A program made the translations under genes and the position numbers. DNA of 64,000 nt. Source: Leifsonia xyli (GTDB lineage: Bacteria > Actinomycetota > Actinomycetes > Actinomycetales > Microbacteriaceae). The stretch spans positions 1 through 64,000 of the forward strand of contig QFQR01000009.1 in NCBI GenBank assembly GCA_003243275.1, read 5' to 3'. Each line of letters opens with the position of its first letter. Within the stretch, counting starts at the first letter, position 1. Positions 63,054 to 64,000 of the stretch are shown piece after piece. Under the pieces are notes generated by a model that saw only the letters and a program-made list of their open reading frames with translations, made no database searches and was not told the DNA's origin.

Positions 63054-63956
63054 TCAGCGGGTCAGACGCTCGAGCAGCTCGCGGTAGCGTGCCGCCGTGC
63101 GCCCGACGATCTCGTCGGGGAGCACGGGCGGCACGCCCCGCTTGTCCCAGTTCGCCGCGAGCCAGTCGCGCACGATCTGCTTGTCGAAGCTGTCGAGCCG
63201 GCGCTCGCCGCCCGCGGCGTAGAGCTCCGCATCCCAATACCGCGAGGAGTCGGAGGTGAGCACCTCGTCGGCGAGCGTGATCTCGTCGGTGCCCGGGTCG
63301 CGTCCGAACTCGAACTTGGTGTCGGCGAGGATCACCCCGCGCGCCTCCGCGATCGCCGAGGCCTCCGCGAACACCCGCAGGCTCAGCTCGCGGATCGCCG
63401 CCGCATCCGCCTCGCCCACGAGCTCGACGGTGCGCGCGTACGAGATGTTCTCGTCGTGCTCACCGAGCGGCGCCTTGTAGGCGGGGGTGTAGATCGGCTC
63501 CGGCAGTCGGTCGCCCATCGACAGCCCCTCCGGCAGCGGCACGCCGCACACCGAGCGGGTCGCCTGGTACTCGACCCATCCCGAACCCACGAGGTAGCCG
63601 CGCACGACCGCCTCGATCGGGAACATGTCGAGCCGCGTGACGAGCATCGCGCGCTCGGCCACATCGGGCGGCAGCGGCGTCGACAGCACGCCGAGACCGC
63701 CGCGCGGCCCCGCCAGGTGGTTCGGCACGCCGAGCCGGTCGAACCACCACAGGCTCAGCGTCGTCAGCAGCGCGCCCTTGCCGGGGATGCCGGGGTCGAG
63801 CACGTGGTCGAAGGCGCTCACCCGGTCGGAGGCCACCACGAGCGCGCGGCCGGGTTCCGCATCCGAGAGGTAGAGGTCGCGCACCTTGCCGGAGTACTCG
63901 TGCCGCCAGCGCAGCGCCTCCAGCCGCGGGTCGCCGGGCGCCGTGGGGGCGCTCAC
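63054..63956 (-). CDS. purC: Phosphoribosylaminoimidazole-succinocarboxamide synthase
   Basis: This 300-aa enzyme makes SAICAR from CAIR and aspartate. Motifs are GKVRDLYLSDAEPGRALVVA, SDRVSAFDHVLDPGIPGKGA and the C-terminal LADTKFEFGRDPGTDEITLA. The GTG start at 63956 overlaps the purD stop. It is part of the purine cluster purD-purC, followed by the VOC and lipase genes, then purS-purQ further on. Confidence 0.97.
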   Translation of the reverse strand: MSAPTAPGDPRLEALRWRHEYSGKVRDLYLSDAEPGRALVVASDRVSAFDHVLDPGIPGKGALLTTLSLWWFDRLGVPNHLAGPRGGLGVLSTPLPPDVAERAMLVTRLDMFPIEAVVRGYLVGSGWVEYQATRSVCGVPLPEGLSMGDRLPEPIYTPAYKAPLGEHDENISYARTVELVGEADAAAIRELSLRVFAEASAIAEARGVILADTKFEFGRDPGTDEITLADEVLTSDSSRYWDAELYAAGGERRLDSFDKQIVRDWLAANWDKRGVPPVLPDEIVGRTAARYRELLERLTR

Positions 63957-64000
63957 CGGATCACCCGCGCGGCGATGTCGCGGCGGTACTGCCCGCCCTC
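63953..64000 (-). CDS. purD: Phosphoribosylamine-glycine ligase, C-terminal end
   Basis: The last 15 codons of a minus-strand gene enter the window. They read GQYRRDIAARVIR before a TGA at 63953-63955 that overlaps the purC start (GTGA). The ending YRxDIAARVIR is typical of PurD. Only the tip of the protein is visible. The identification rests on this short motif plus the gene order purD-purC. Confidence 0.75.
   Translation of the reverse strand, partial: EGGQYRRDIAARVIR

Noticed and set aside
1..64000. tRNA, rRNA or riboswitch genes
   Set aside because: I looked for cloverleaf patterns and CCA ends in the intergenic regions, and for known riboswitch cores upstream of pur genes, and saw none. 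Weak ones could be missed by eye.

Overview
This is a chromosomal segment of a high-GC actinobacterium, most likely Microbacteriaceae. The evidence is very high GC at third codon positions, frequent GTG starts, ATGA/GTGA stop-start overlaps, the coproporphyrin-dependent haem pathway (ChdC/HemQ with an actinobacterial ferrochelatase), the small-type PurL with PurS and PurQ, and a short intergenic repeat ending in TACTCAACCAGC / GTATCGAAACC. This repeat is, from memory, common in Microbacteriaceae. No rRNA, tRNA, CRISPR array or intact insertion sequence was seen. The assignment is inference from sequence alone.

Layout. (1) 1-7530: after the 3' end of ccsB comes a decayed accessory island with more A+T than the rest. 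It holds a broken matrixin protease, a frameshifted membrane protein, a lipoprotein and, mainly on the minus strand, a graveyard of Rhs polymorphic-toxin modules. These are pieces of Rhs core, two different C-terminal tips joined to a duplicated 167-bp segment, and several small genes placed where immunity genes sit. One tip looks like a GIY-YIG nuclease toxin killed by a nonsense and a frameshift mutation. (2) 7634-16847: an almost complete haem operon, hemE-hemY-(three small envelope proteins)-hemQ-hemH-hemC-hemD-hemB-hemL, mostly with stop-start overlaps. (3) 16.9-38.4 kb: housekeeping and small metabolic genes. They include pfkA, a base-excision glycosylase, a RelBE/Phd-type toxin-antitoxin pair, exonuclease III, pyrE, a septum-formation-family membrane protein with a long Pro/Ala repeat, an orphan class-beta DNA methyltransferase, a TrmH-type methyltransferase, and a TetR / ATPase-like / YhgE export operon. 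(4) 38.6-49.6 kb: purA, then two sodium:solute symporter systems, each with a small membrane partner, on either side of a LytS/LytR-like two-component system, then an acetyltransferase, a drug exporter, chorismate mutase and an SDR. (5) 49.85-64 kb: purine genes on the minus strand, purD-purC, purS-purQ and purL, separated by accessory genes. The purQ-purL gap is a decay hot spot with a DUF1801 remnant and a chimera of a GlxA-like regulator and GAPDH.

How the genes work together. The hem genes convert glutamate-1-semialdehyde to haem b by the coproporphyrin branch. The pur genes with pyrE supply nucleotides. The two-component system between the symporters probably senses or controls carboxylate uptake. 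Local repressors (PadR, two TetR) sit beside the membrane genes they probably control.

The most unusual feature is intergenic. At least six sequence-unrelated families of long interrupted palindromes (arms about 15-31 bp), plus a REP-like repeat with two subtypes, occupy a large share of the gene junctions. Palindrome ends coincide with the stop codons of flanking genes in several places. Three of the families recur within the window. This repertoire looks like an undescribed class of mobile or terminator-like palindromic units.
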